Origin: Vesta saturnalis
Taxonomy: Eukaryota > Arthropoda > Insecta > Coleoptera > Lampyridae
Assembly: GCA_036346205.1 (NCBI GenBank)
Contig: JARFJB010001965.1
Location: forward strand, 3,636,001 to 3,700,000
DNA length: 64,000 nucleotides
Reading direction: 5' to 3'
Shown: in pieces, positions 33,546 to 44,760 of the stretch
Layout of the letters: each line of letters starts with the position of its first letter
How positions within the stretch are numbered: the stretch's first letter is position 1
Notes under the pieces: model-generated
What the model was told of the DNA's origin: nothing
Database searches by the model: none
Seen by the model: only the letters and a program-made list of their open reading frames with translations
Made by a program: the position numbers and the translations under genes

Positions 33546-34080
33546 GAGGTATGCTGGGGGAGGTATGAAATCTTTTTTATCCTTATTTAAGATATATACA
33601 TTAAGGGACAGATCGTCTTGCTTTTCGAAGTTAGGTATCTGCCTCATGGTAAACGAGAATTCAATTCATTTTAGCTTTAACACATGTGTGTAGTGAGGTA
33701 TTGTGTCACTCTTTTGGGATTTTTATCTGCAATATACAAAGTTGAAACCACCGCCCACGCAAGGCGTGCTAGCTATATCATCATTCTTGACATTGATGTG
33801 ATCTTTTTTCCTCTTAATTTGAGTTGGTAACTCGACGTATGAGCATCCAAGCTGAGATGTGAATTTATTAATGTTCTTTTCCCCTTGAGCGATCTCAAAT
33901 TAGCCACAGAAAATTGTATTAACTTTCACAGCATCATCGTTCTTTAATGCTGTCTGAATGTGTCTTTTGAAGATACCTTTACAGTTGATCAGGAAGCTGC
34001 TAGGGTCCTTATGTTTAAGATTATAAATAACCCCTGTCCGTATACTGGTGTTAAAAGCTGAAATGGAGTCATCCCAATTA
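33545..34080 (-). pseudogene. Relic of a protein linked to type-B DNA polymerase repeats
   Basis: The minus strand reads, from about 34080, SAFNTSIRTGVIYNLKHKD, TALKNDDAVKVNTIF and, past one in-frame stop, EKNINKFTSQLG, YVELPTQIKRKKDHINVKND. A second block at 33660-33545 reads FTMRQIPNFEKQDDLSLNVY and KDKKDFIPP. This order matches a family of uncharacterised arthropod proteins often annotated with, or fused to, viral/organellar-type DNA polymerase B and found in repeats. No polymerase domain is present: the sequence runs into the minisatellite. The family assignment is from memory of these motifs, not a search. Confidence 0.5.
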
Positions 34081-34435
34081 ACGCGACGTTTTGGAGTTTT
34101 TTCATTTAAGGTTATTCCTAGACCCTTCTTTTGTTATACTTCTATCTGATTTTTCATCGATATAACATTGAGTAGGCATGCCTCAACATGCTGCTTCTAG
34201 CCTATTGATGACCTACTACGCATAGCTTTTTGAACTCTGCGAATAGCCTTATTAATATGCCTCAATTCCATATTTAACCACCTTCTCGCTATAATCTGCT
34301 TTTAGAAATGCTAGAGTGGTGGAAATGTGTTTGATTAGATCTATAAACATCTTGCACATCTAATAAGCAACTAAAACCAATACACCTAACCTCTCTTTTG
34401 TAACGTAAATGACTGAGAATGGAACACTAATACAC

Positions 34436-34640
34436 TGCATAAATGTATAATAATTAAACTTACATACAGTGTTACCTGCAACCAAGTATTTAGAAAACGT
34501 CGGATCACAACAACGTACTAACTCATAATGAAGACTTTAAAAACTTACTCACAGTATTACCTGTAACAAAAAACACTTAGGGCACATCTGATCACACCAA
34601 CCGACTAGCTCAGAATGCAAAAATTGTATAATGTAAGGTG
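34436..34640. repeat. Two diverged tandem copies of a ~105-bp unit
   Basis: Both halves share AAACTTAC, CAGT.TTACCTG.AAC, then GGATCACA/TGATCACA, CAAC.., ACTA.CTCA and AATG. Similarity is patchy; origin unknown. The surrounding text 34081-35150 has no other recognised feature. Confidence 0.5.
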
Positions 34641-35149
34641 TAATGTAGACTTCCGTGACTAACGTACAGAATACTGGCGACTTTAGGCTAAGTCATACTC
34701 ACACAGATTTTCTTCAGTTCAAACTACTGTTAAACAATATGCCACACTCAATATCTTAACCTACAATCTACAGACCGGAAATAAGTAATCTTGCATCCGT
34801 AAACCATCTGATATTAGTTAACCATCAATTCGCGTAATCATCCTCGACATCTTCCTTCTGCAAGCGACTAGGTCTGTGATCATCGTGCGCGATCATTGAC
34901 CTAACACGAAAAGATGACCACCTGCAACGACCATAGGCCTCGTCTCAACCGCTGAGTTTGGAAGATAATTAATGAGATATTATTACAGAACCTCAAATTC
35001 CAACACCAAATATTTCTTTCATCCGCCACGGTAAGTAATCCAAATATGTTGAAGATGTAGTTCTTTCTTTAGAATTTACTGTGTACAATACATTACTATT
35101 ATCGTGTCTTTATTTACCCGCATGCTATCATTACATCCCCAGTGTTTTA

Positions 35150-35475
35150 ACCGCTACGCAGCCATCCGCATGGAACCATCCGCATACAACCATCCCCATG
35201 TTCTTTCTCATATGCCACCATCCACACTTGATCATCCCCAATGAGCGTCCCCATATGCAGCATTAGCATGCAACCCTAACCTTAAAGCCATCCCCTATAG
35301 AGCAATGTCTAATAGAGCTTACCCCACCCACATGCTGCCATCCCCATGTGCTTACCCCTATCCCTACGTAGCCATCCGTATGCAACCACCCAGATGCTAC
35401 CATCCCCAGCCTTAAAACCATCCTCTATACAAATGCGTCTATTATGCTTGGTCATATGCAGTCATCAGCATGCAT
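35150..35475. repeat. C-rich degenerate tandem repeat (CCATCC/GCATGCAA)
   Basis: Strings such as GCCATCCGCATGGAACCATC, CCATCCCCATG and CCATCCGTATGCAACCACCC recur irregularly over about 320 bp, with a longer repeat of CTTAAA.CCATCC.CTATA near 35283 and 35412. Confidence 0.7.
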
Positions 35476-35974
35476 TTATCCCTTATGATGTCATGCTTAA
35501 TGTAGCTTAGGGCCACCAATATTTCCAGTCAAATGTGATAACGCATTCACAATGCTTGGTCACGTGACTGAAAGAACGCTTCTGATTGGCTACTGGGACC
35601 AAAAATAACCAGAACGAACCTTGGAAAACTCCATAAGAAATAACGTGGGATTTTGGGGAAAAATGTGCTCGAACAATCTACTTACTTGCTTCAGGTAAAT
35701 CCTCTGAAACAATAAATTTTATTATTCATTTATTATTTATAACACAGCCTGTAATGGTATCAGGGTGGATTGAGTAGCTTTGCTATCACTACAGAGATCC
35801 CAAGTCCGGATAAATGTGGAGGGTCGATAAGCAAGGTTAGCACCTACCTATTGTAGAGAAGAATACTGCTCAAAGAACCAATGTCCAGCCTCAGACCAGG
35901 ACTGACAACTTGATGACGATCACGGCGAGAACTAAGAACAAGAAAAAAAATCGAAACATCATGTAAGATTAGCG

Positions 35975-36560
35975 ACATGGCACATCAGATCGCTAAACAT
36001 AAAAAACCAGGAAATATGTCATGTGTTGACGGAGGAATGTGTAGACGTCTGCGCGCTACAAGAAACAAAGAAAAAGGGAAAGGGCTACATAAAGTTAGGA
36101 GAATATATATTAATTTATAGCGGAATAAGAAAACAGGACAGAGCCAAAGAAGATGTAGCCATCACATCAAAAGTATCAAAATCTGATCACAGAATGCCAT
36201 ATGTATCAGAAAGAATAGTTTCAATAAAGATACAAATTGATGGAGACGACAGAAGTATTTGTGGAGTATACAGCCCAGAAAACAGTAAACCACAAACAAT
36301 AAGGGAACAATCCTACGAAGAATTACAACAAGTAATTGACCAAGCCAGAGGAAATATAACATTAGGGATTTTAACACACGAATAGGCAATCATGTAATAT
36401 CTGGAACAAAGCAGAGATACAATGAGAACGTTCGAAATGAAAACGAAGGGTTGATGATACATTTCTGTACAAGCAATACAACTCAGAATAAGTTATACTT
36501 TTCTTCGACCATATGCAACACAAATAACTCAAGAGCGCTATATCAACGCAAACAAAACTT
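35975..36560 (+). pseudogene. LINE apurinic-type endonuclease domain
   Basis: Frames read DVCALQETKKKGKGYIKLGE (Glu of the conserved LQET motif), YILIYSGIRKQDRAKEDVAI, CGVYSPEN and further decayed blocks up to about 36560. This is the CFDP2/RTE-type endonuclease layout. Frames change near 36020 and 36390. Confidence 0.72.
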
Positions 36561-37079
36561 AAAGTTGAAGGATTAACTACGGAATCCACAGTACACTTAT
36601 ACCGAAAAAGGATATTTCAGAAAATTGCTGAAAATTAAATATTATAAAATGAAACCATCGAAGAAAGTTGGGAAAATCTTAAGAATAACATACGCAAGGC
36701 CGCAAAAGAAGCTCTCGGAAAGAGAAAAGTGAAGAACACCAATATACCCAGAAAGAAAACGTGGTTGAGAGAGAAGCAACGGTAAAATGCGTAGAGAAAA
36801 AGAACGCATTTTTACAATATCAAATGCAGCAGACATAATAGGCATACAACCACTATTACAGAATTTGAAATGAAACTCATGCCTTAAGAATAAAAATGGA
36901 GCATTGGGAAAGTTTCTCCAAACAGATGGAGCACGACTTCTATGGAACTCAGAAGGAAATATGGAAATGATCAGAGGACAACGAGAAGAAATGAATGAAC
37001 TAACTAAAATTAAACTAATTCAGAAGGAAACGTGGACAGACTATTAACAATACTTATTTGCCAAAGGAGAAGAGCAAAA

Positions 37080-38440
37080 TGAACTACCTACACCAGAAGT
37101 AGTGACAAACGAAGAGATTAACATCGACGAGAGAGAGAGAGAAGAGAGCGAGATATCCACTAAAGAAACTAAAAAATAGGAAATCAGCGGGGGAGGATGT
37201 AGCTCCAAACGAACTTCTGAGGTATGGAGGACCAGAGCTAACAAAAGAAATCATAAAACTGATTCAAAAAATTATAGAGCATACTCGAATACCTCAAGAA
37301 CGGAAATCAAGTATCATAATACCCCTCTTAAAAAAAAGGAGACAAAGGAGACCCAAGAAACTATAGAGGTATTACTCTACTAAACACAGCACTAAAATTA
37401 ACAACAAAAGTGGTAACTAACACATTAAATTAACTTATAACATTAAGAGAAGATCAACAAGGCTTTAGATGGAGAAGATCACGCATAGACGCCATATTCA
37501 AAGGAAAGAGCTCTGGAATACAATAGGCGTTTAATAGACTCAAACTAAAATACGTCTCCCATTTTCTGTACGCAAAAAATATACCACTAAAGAGCATCAA
37601 GACAACTGAAAACATATATCAAAACAACACAATAAAAACAAAAATAGAAGAAAAACTAACAGACGCGATTGAAATCAACACTGGGATAAGACAGGGAGAT
37701 TCCTTGAGCCCACTACTATATAATCTAATTACGGACGAAATGATCAAGAAAGTAAAAATTAAGAAAGAATACCGGATACATTAAATGCTCAACCTGAAGA
37801 TGATGTACAAAGAATGCTTCACTAATTCAATATGACCGCTTGGAAATTTAACACGATAATTTCGCCAGAAAAAAAGAAAATCCGTGGTTGTGGCAGGTGA
37901 TCTGTTGAGATGTAAGTTAGAGATTGAGGGAAAGATGATAGAGCAGGTGATGGAGTTCAAATATCTAGGCATCACACTAGCAAGCTACGGGAGCTAGAGA
38001 CAGAAGTAGAACAGGTGACGAGAGCAAACAGAGCCGCGGGATGTCTGAATAATACAATATATGGAGGAACACAAATATAAGGAAAGAAATGAAAACCAGA
38101 ATTTATAAAACAGTTAATAGACTAAAATGATATATGCTGCAGAAGCACAACCCGACACAGCACGAACAAAAAGAAGCTAAAACCGCAGAAATAAAAACCT
38201 TTGGAAAAATCGATAGAAAAACACGTTTGGATAGAGCCAGACATACAGATGTAAGACGCAGATGCGAAGTTGAAGACATCAACGAATAGGTAAAAAAGAG
38301 AAGGGTGGAATGGAATGACCATATAAGTAGAATGGCAGAAGGTAGAGTAGTGAAAACAGCGAGGGACTGTTCCCCACTAGGAAGACGGTAAGTTGGAAGG
38401 CCACGAAATCGCTAGACCGACAAGACACTTGTGGCACATT
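37080..38440 (+). pseudogene. LINE reverse transcriptase and C-terminal domain
   Basis: Blocks: GEDVAPNELLRYGGPEL, IPQERKSSIIIPL, NYRGITLLNTALKL, LREDQQGFR, INTGIRQGDSLSPLLYNLIT (the RT block before the catalytic motif), FKYLGITLASYG, RTRLDRARHTDVRR, WNDHISRMAEGRVVKTARD and SPLGRR/GRPRNR. The YADD catalytic motif is not legible: about 37790-37800 jumps past its expected position, suggesting an internal deletion. Confidence 0.78.
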
Positions 38441-38675
38441 GAAAAAGACAGGCAGACTTGCTTATACAAAAGAAGAAGAGAAAGATTTATTATTTATTAA
38501 AAAATATTATTTATAAACATATAATACTAAATAAAATGAGTGCAAAATACATATTAGATATCTAAATATTAATGGTGCGTAAACGCGTTTCCCCACTGAT
38601 ACAATAAACTAAACTTTAAAAACACTGCAATTCACATTAATATACATATTTGTCTCCATTTGAATAACTCTTCTG

Positions 38676-40516
38676 TTATAGACTTTCAGATTGTAGCACG
38701 TCAATTGCATCATTAGTATATCCACTCCTTGAAGTTCTATGTAAGAGTTTAGGCCCTAATTGCATAATTAAAACAGCACCAATTGGAGAAGTAATAATAA
38801 TTGATATTACAGCGATAATAACAATACTATTGGCATACTCTTCAAATACTGTATTGTTCGCGTTCCTTGCAAGAATTAAAGCTGTGGGCCCTAACGTAGC
38901 CTAGGTATCACTAAATTAGACTTCATCAATAATAACAGCGGTACTGTACCTGTACAGTTGCTTTCGGTATCCATGACAAAGCCACAAATATGTTTTCTTT
39001 TAGGTTTAAATTACTACATTGAGTTGCGGCAAATGATGTTATTATTCGTAACTGAAAGGTTAGGAGTTAAGAAAAAAACAAAAATGAGTATACGTACCAA
39101 AAGGGGAATAAATATCACTAATAAACCCCAAAGTGCAATATTAGCATCTAAAATATTAAAATCAATCTCTATTCCAATCAAAGCAAAGGAAATAGGTTCA
39201 AAAAATTTCCACAATAGAACAAAGTTAGCTCTGACGGGGTTCTAAAAGTAAAAACTAGGTATTTCAAGTTCCTTTTCTTTAGATACTAACATTATTACTC
39301 CAGCCTTGCTTTTTCCAAATAAAACTAGCAACAAATGCGGCAACCATGCAGGCTAATGGACCGGCCCCCATATATCCAAATGCATTACTTCCAATTGCAG
39401 CTAAAACACAACCTAAACCGAGAAGTAACGTTCGTAATGTGATTACGTATGCCTGGAAATGTTAAATAAATTCGTGTTAAAAACGGATATAATTTATACC
39501 TCGTATTTGTGAGGTACATACTGACAAATGAAGCCTAAAACTCCACCATATGCAAATCCTATGGCGAATATAATTGGACCATAAAGTATTTGCATTAGTA
39601 AACTTTCTACAACAATATCTATTAGTTAGTAGTGTAATTAGCGTATTGCATACAGTACGAGTGCTAAAAATTATTCCTATTAGCACACCATAGAGTGCAA
39701 TGCATAGAATGTCGTTTAAAGTTGATGCAGCTATGACAAGAGTATGTATTCCTTTGTCAACACCATACCCAAGGTCTTGCAATTCGAACAAACAGGGGAT
39801 AATTACGGCTGGTGAAACTGCCGCTAAAAGTAGCCTAGAAGAATCGCACAAAGCTTTTCAAAACCATAGTAGTCCTCTTATCTACGATGTACCTTACCCA
39901 AGAAGAAATCCCCATAACCAGGGTAAGTTTAAAGTAAAATATGCTAAAACAGCAATCCCAAAAACTTCCATTGCAACTGGTAATACAGCCAAATTAACGA
40001 TCATTCCTCCAATTTTTTTCAGTGCACCTGAGTCTAGACCAAGACCAGCTGGTAGTAAGATATTTACTAAAGCTAATTGTCTGTAACACGGGTGTTTATT
40101 ATTTAATTGACGCTAGCGCCTTACCTTAAAACAGACGTAAATTTTGTGTAATCTCCAACAACATGTATAAATCCCACATTTCTTAAAAGTACACCCATTA
40201 CCAACATACCTATCATCGGTGGCAGCTTGATAAATACAAGGACGCATCCTGCTAATTTTGCAGCAATAAACAAAATCTGAAACAAACACATTCATGCAAA
40301 AGTTTAACCTAAACCATAGATACTTGCAGCTAGGTGAAATATTACACTGTTAACACCGACATATTCTTCGCCGAATAAGGAGTATGCGATTGCCCATAAT
40401 AGAAAAAAAATTAAAAATAGCGAAAATATCCCAGAGCTGCTTGACCATCTTGGTATACATGCTTGAATCTTTTCAGATAGTGTTATTGATTGTGCTACAG
40501 CTGCTTCTGTCTTCAT
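38676..40516 (-). CDS. Na+/H+ antiporter, SLC9B (NHA) family
   Basis: Multi-pass cation/proton antiporter of the CPA2 type, expected in plasma or organelle membranes. Coding exons (minus strand): 40516-40309, 40276-40125, 40080-39898, 39834-39659, 39618-39500, 39452-39291, 39241-39098, 39051-38950, 38900-38676, about 490 codons, as usual for the family. Landmarks: KLPPMIGMLVMGVLLRNVGF, PAGLGLDSGALKKIGG, AAVSPAVIIPCLFELQDLGY, GVDKGIHTLVIAASTLNDIL, FFEPISFALIGIEID, ATLGPTALILAR. Roughly 11-12 hydrophobic segments are visible. Introns are 40-63 nt with GT/AG ends and consistent phase, except the first (32 nt, phase mismatch). The usual Asp-Asp ion-binding pair reads Asn-Asp. The start is the first in-frame Met; an acceptor-like TTAACAG just upstream suggests another 5' exon. 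Confidence 0.88.
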
Positions 40517-41589
40517 CTTGTCATTTAATAACTCAAAGCAAGCTGTTAATAACTTATATTAATAAGAATGAAATTTGCAAACAGTTAAAAAAGTAAATCC
40601 TTAGACAAGTATATAGTTTAATTTGATAGATGTCGATAATTGTTTGCTTTTTTACATATACCTGGTGTTAATCAAATAAAGCCAGTAAAACTGGATTCTT
40701 GTGGTCAGTTGTTAAATTAACTAGCGCTAAAAAATTATTCATGTCTTTCACTAGGGCATTCTGTTCGGTACTTTTTGTTATCAAGGTTCATATTAAATTT
40801 TCGCATAATAATTTCTGTTACCTCGAAAATGCCTGCCAAATCTTGCTTAGTGTGATTGATTCATCCCAATTATTGCTTTATATACCTGCGTAATTCTCTA
40901 ACAACAAATACACACTAGTCTATTAACACAATAATCACTTACCGAAGATTGTAAAAATAACACTATTAATGTGTAACAACTACGCTTACAACTGCTTTAC
41001 ATTAGATGTTAATAAGCAATGTTTAAACAGTCTAAAAATAACGAAATCTGTATTAGTCTGCGGCACGAGTTGAACGTAACCGTTATCTAATTATCTATCT
41101 ATATACTTTATCTTTCTTTAGTAATAGGTTGGATAAAGAGCATTTGACCTCGATTTTGATCGGAATCATATACAGATAAGAAGTTTATTAATTCATTACT
41201 GTGTTCATATTTACTTAGTCGACAAGACTTATTTTTTTTTAATTATGATGGTCATTAATATAATGATGAAGTAAAAATAAAAAATGAGTCATTCGATAGA
41301 CAAAATATGCTTAAACTGATTTAAAATTTATTTTTCTGAGGATTTTAAGGAAGAGTTAGTTACAACCTGAATAATTAGTGTTGCACACTATGCTGCCGAT
41401 ATCGATACGCTTTCGCTTCCTTCTCGACACGATGAAATCTGTTTACAGGAGAAACAACGAATGAATTAACACTATCGCTGTCGCTCCGATTTCGGTCACA
41501 TACTGCTCCGATACCAATACATCGCAAAGAATATTATATCGGAGCGAGATGGGGCTCGTCAGGACCTGTAACGATGGTGTAAAAAGGAA
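40517..41589. other. Upstream region of the antiporter gene
   Basis: A possible 5' UTR exon lies near 40660-40760 (minus-strand donor CACCAG|GTATATG), but no coding exon could be joined with confidence. From about 41380 the text changes to GC-richer repeat-like sequence with several ATCGGAG/CTCCGAT strings. Confidence 0.35.
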
Positions 41590-41965
41590 AAGGTCACATA
41601 TTTTATTCCCTCCCCCAAGGGGGAGGGTGAGCTGCTCGAGCTTTCCGAGCTCCTTCAGCCACAATCATGGATTCCCACCATACATATATTACGTATATAT
41701 GCATGTGGGATTAAGGATGGGTGTGGTCAGGATAGGATCGGAAGGAACGGAGTTAGGGTTCTCAGGGGGAAAATACTATCCCAGCATTCGCCTAAGTAGC
41801 CGCACATGGTGTGCATATACGCAGTGATCATGCCGCTACATATGTCTGAGGAAAACCCCCTGAAAAAACTCATGCAAGGTAAACGGTAACGGGAATCGAA
41901 CCCATTACCTCCCGAATTCTAAGCAGGTCGTGTCAACACTACGCTACTAGCTGGGTAACGATGGT
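41590..41965 (-). mobile_element. tRNA-derived SINE of a second family (candidate)
   Basis: On the minus strand a pol III-type A box (TAGCGTAGTG, near 41940) is followed at normal distance by a perfect B box (GGTTCGATTCC, near 41895) in a T-arm TAACGGG-type stem. The downstream body includes CGAGCTCGGAAAGCTCGAGC-like text and ends in a (TA)-containing run. The cloverleaf is imperfect and no target duplication was found, so tRNA pseudogene is the alternative. It is unrelated to the SINE at 45803. Confidence 0.45.
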
Positions 41966-41983
41966 GTGAATCATGGCGTACTT

Positions 41984-42946
41984 TATACCAGGCAGGAATA
42001 TAGCCCCCACTTTCAGTTCGACGATGACGTCAGTAGGTCGATTTACGCACGGAAAGTATTGCGAAAAGGACAGATATCCTTGTTGTTAATCAAATTTTAA
42101 CGACTAAAAACCAAAACTCTGGTCTCAAATAATCGGAAATTATATTTTTTAATAATTAACAATCCAAACAAAAAAATCTTAGTAATAATGTCTCGTAGAA
42201 TTGAACGATCCTTGTAATTCTTTATCTCTAATGTAAAAGTGATTATGATACTGAATGTTTAAGTACAACTCCTATAATATACTTGTAATTGATACTAATG
42301 CAACAAGAATAATAAAAAAGTCGGGAATTCATTTCAATGTTTTCAATTTTTTTTTTGACGTCAAACTTCCTCTGCGGTCTGCAATTACATTATTATTTCG
42401 GAATTTTTTATAGTTAGACAAAACAATATTACGTGCATTTCAAACAAATTGCATCAGCATGTTTCATGGAAATTGTATCGATTCATTAACTCATAGAAAC
42501 TGTAGTAAATAGCTGGTAATCCCATTCCTATTATTAATCAACCACACTTCTTAACAGTAGTAAAATACCAGTGTATTTTTTTTTAATAAACACATATGTA
42601 ACTGCAATTTGAGTAAATAGAACCATTATTTAGACTTTTACTGCAATGCTTTAAATTATCGCTATGATATTAAGCTTTTTTGACGCTCACAATTGATTTA
42701 TAGAGGTTTCGTAATTTTTTATAATTATACAATGCAATATTTTGCAACATTAAATAAAGTAGTACTATTACAGGGGTTTCGAGAATCCGGTACATGGCAT
42801 ATACGAATCATATTCCGATAGATATTATTAGAATTTGTTGGTCAAGCCTAAAACTCCACGATTTCTATATGCTACTGCATGCATTTTATTAAAATTCTAG
42901 ACCTAGTGACGTCACGTTTCCCACTCCTATATTCTCGCCTGGTATA
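41984..42946. mobile_element. 0.96-kb non-autonomous TIR element (MITE)
   Basis: TATACCAGGC.GGAATATAG at the left end pairs with CTATATTCTCGCCTGGTATA at the right. The inverted repeats continue inward with gaps through TGACGTCA on both sides (42024 and 42908 regions) to AGTAGGT/ACCTAGT. The interior is AT-rich and non-coding. The target duplication is not clear. Confidence 0.7.
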
Positions 42947-43027
42947 GAGCACACTGTGTGTGAATTCGTTTTCGAACCTACTCCACTCCGATATCGCTCA
43001 GACCAAATTAGTATTACGAATTTTCAG

Positions 43028-44735
43028 ATAAAATACTAATTGAACTAATGAAGAGTAAGCCAGGGCTATATGATTTTGAAACACCCCAGTATAGCGATAA
43101 TCAGTTTAAGAAAAAAATCTGGGATGAAATAGAAAAAGCACTGGATATATCTGGTAAGTGAATTTCATAAATAAAAATGCATTTATTTATACATTATATT
43201 TCTATATAAATCATAACACAATTTCCATTACAATAATACGATTTAGTTGCCAGAACACCGAACCTTCACGAGAATTAAAATAATTTTCAAAAATTTCCCT
43301 TGTTCCAAAGGCTTATGGTTGTGCATTCCACCTTGTCTTCGCAGATTCTGCACATGATTTGTATTGGTACCTTATTTTCTACATTGGCACTTCGAGTGAT
43401 TCTAATAATGTTATGCAGAATGCACGTTGTCAAAACAATTCTAATTTCATTTTGAGGATCACCCTTAAGTCTTCTAAAATAGACCCGAAAAGCACATTCA
43501 ACTAGTCTTCTTACCCTACATAGTCGATAGTATTCTTTTCTCAATATCCCCTGTAGTTGTGGATCCTGGACGTGGCCGTATTAAATATGATTTTAGTGGG
43601 AACGCTTCATCACCCAAAATGACGTACGGAGCTATGATATTTGTTCCTGGCAATGCAAAATCTTCGGGAACACTCAGGGTTCCACTTTCCAAGCATTTCC
43701 CTAGTGCAGAGTTTGCAAAAATTCCGCCATCACTATTTTTACCGTAAGATCCTATGTCAACTGCAACGAATTTGTATTTGGCGTCAAACAAGGCTAAAAG
43801 TACAATCGAAAACGTCTTTTTGTAATTAAAATATAAAGAGCCACTATTCGCTGGAGCTTCTCATATGATATGCTTGCCATATGTAAGGCTCTTAACCAAT
43901 TCAGAAAATTCCACATAGTCCATATTTCATCCACTATTTGTAGCCATTTTTCTTGAGAAGGAGTTGGAACATATACCGCCCTTAAACTTTCATTGATAAC
44001 TGCGCAAACCTCAAGTACAATACTATGGAATGACCTAGGCGGTAACTGAAAGTAATCGTCCTATATGAATCTCCAGTGTACAGTAGTATTATTGTTATTA
44101 TTATCAATTATTATTATTATCAATTATTATAATTATTTATACATTTTATGCATTGTAGGAGCGAAGACTCGGGAACAACTACGGGCTCAATATCGAAAAT
44201 ATTTACCCAAACAGAAGACCAACAGCGGTCAGCCAGCTGCGAATATTTCAAAATGGCGATTTCCGATCAGAAATAGCTGATGATAATGCTAGAGTTGAAA
44301 GAAGCATAGAAAATTCTGCGTTAACAGAAAATAATGACAATGAAGAGTTGGAATCAGCCAATGAGTCGGTCAACACCTTCACTGTTACTACACCGACGAC
44401 TTTGAGAAAAAAAACCAAAGCAAATGCAACAGTGCGAAACGAAAATGCATCATCAACATCTTGCAAAAACAAGAGGAACAACGCGTTGTACAGCCGATGG
44501 AAAATTTCTTTTCATTAATGGCTACAAAGGTTAAAAATTTTTCTCCTGCAGATCAACATTATATAAAAACAAGAGTCTTTGCTTTGGTCAGTCAAATAGA
44601 AGAAAAATGTCTGTCTTCACCTTCTTTGCCATTTTTAACACCAGACCCCTCGCGTCGATCCCTCAAACTATACAAGATTAGATATTTATATATTATTTTT
44701 CTAAATAAAGAAATGGTAATTTTTATTTGTATTTG
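43028..44735 (+). pseudogene. Harbinger MADF-BESS accessory protein
   Basis: Exon 1 (43028-43153) follows TTTTCAG and reads LIELMKSKPGLYDFETPQYS then KKKIWDEIEKAL, the first half of a MADF (Myb/SANT-like) domain; it ends at donor CTG|GTAAGT. Exon 2 starts at 44159 after GCATTGTAG in matching phase: EQLRAQYRKYLPKQKTNSG, KWRF, completing the domain. A frameshift near 44250 precedes an acidic Asn/Glu linker and a C-terminal BESS-like segment (ENFFSLMATKVKNFSPADQH). The protein would recruit the transposase to DNA. Broken by at least two frameshifts. Confidence 0.78.
43270..44060 (-). pseudogene. Harbinger transposase (HARBI1-like, DDE_Tnp_4)
   Basis: The minus strand reads FHSIVLEVCAVINESLRAVY, VPTPSQEKWLQIVDEI and W..LNW then KKTFSIV in another frame. 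Next come KYKFVAVDIGSYGKNSDGGI (second Asp block), FANSALGKCLESGTL, YVILGDEAFPLKSYLIRPRP (the D/E region) and YYRLCRVRRLVECAF. The expected Gly-Ala-Ile-Asp-Gly-Lys-His block with the first Asp is absent: the text there reads LNWLRALHMASISYEK. Several indels. The gene lies inside the intron of the MADF gene, antisense to it. Confidence 0.85.
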
Positions 44736-44760
44736 AATCTAATTAATATTAAGGTGAAAA

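Larger units (their letters stand above)
35746..38505 (+). mobile_element. RTE-like non-LTR retrotransposon, degenerate
   Basis: The 5' part (GGTATCAGGGTGGATTGAGT, TCCGGATAAATGTGGAGGGT) resembles leaders of RTE-type LINEs. Endonuclease and reverse-transcriptase domains follow in order, and the element ends near 38505 in AT-rich sequence without a long poly-A. About 2.75 kb remains, with many frameshifts; the region between about 36590 and 37070 is poorly conserved. Confidence 0.72.
42960..44760. mobile_element. PIF/Harbinger element with two oppositely oriented genes
   Basis: A MADF-BESS protein gene on the plus strand and a DDE_Tnp_4 transposase on the minus strand lie together. This is the two-gene composition expected of Harbinger elements (a DNA-binding partner plus a nuclease). 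Terminal repeats and a 3-bp duplication could not be fixed, so the limits are approximate. Confidence 0.75.

Noticed and set aside
32639..33647. Long minus-strand open frames rich in Tyr, Ser, His and Ile
   Set aside because: They come from the purine-rich minisatellite and the embedded TA tract; only the 33545-33660 end carries a real protein signature.
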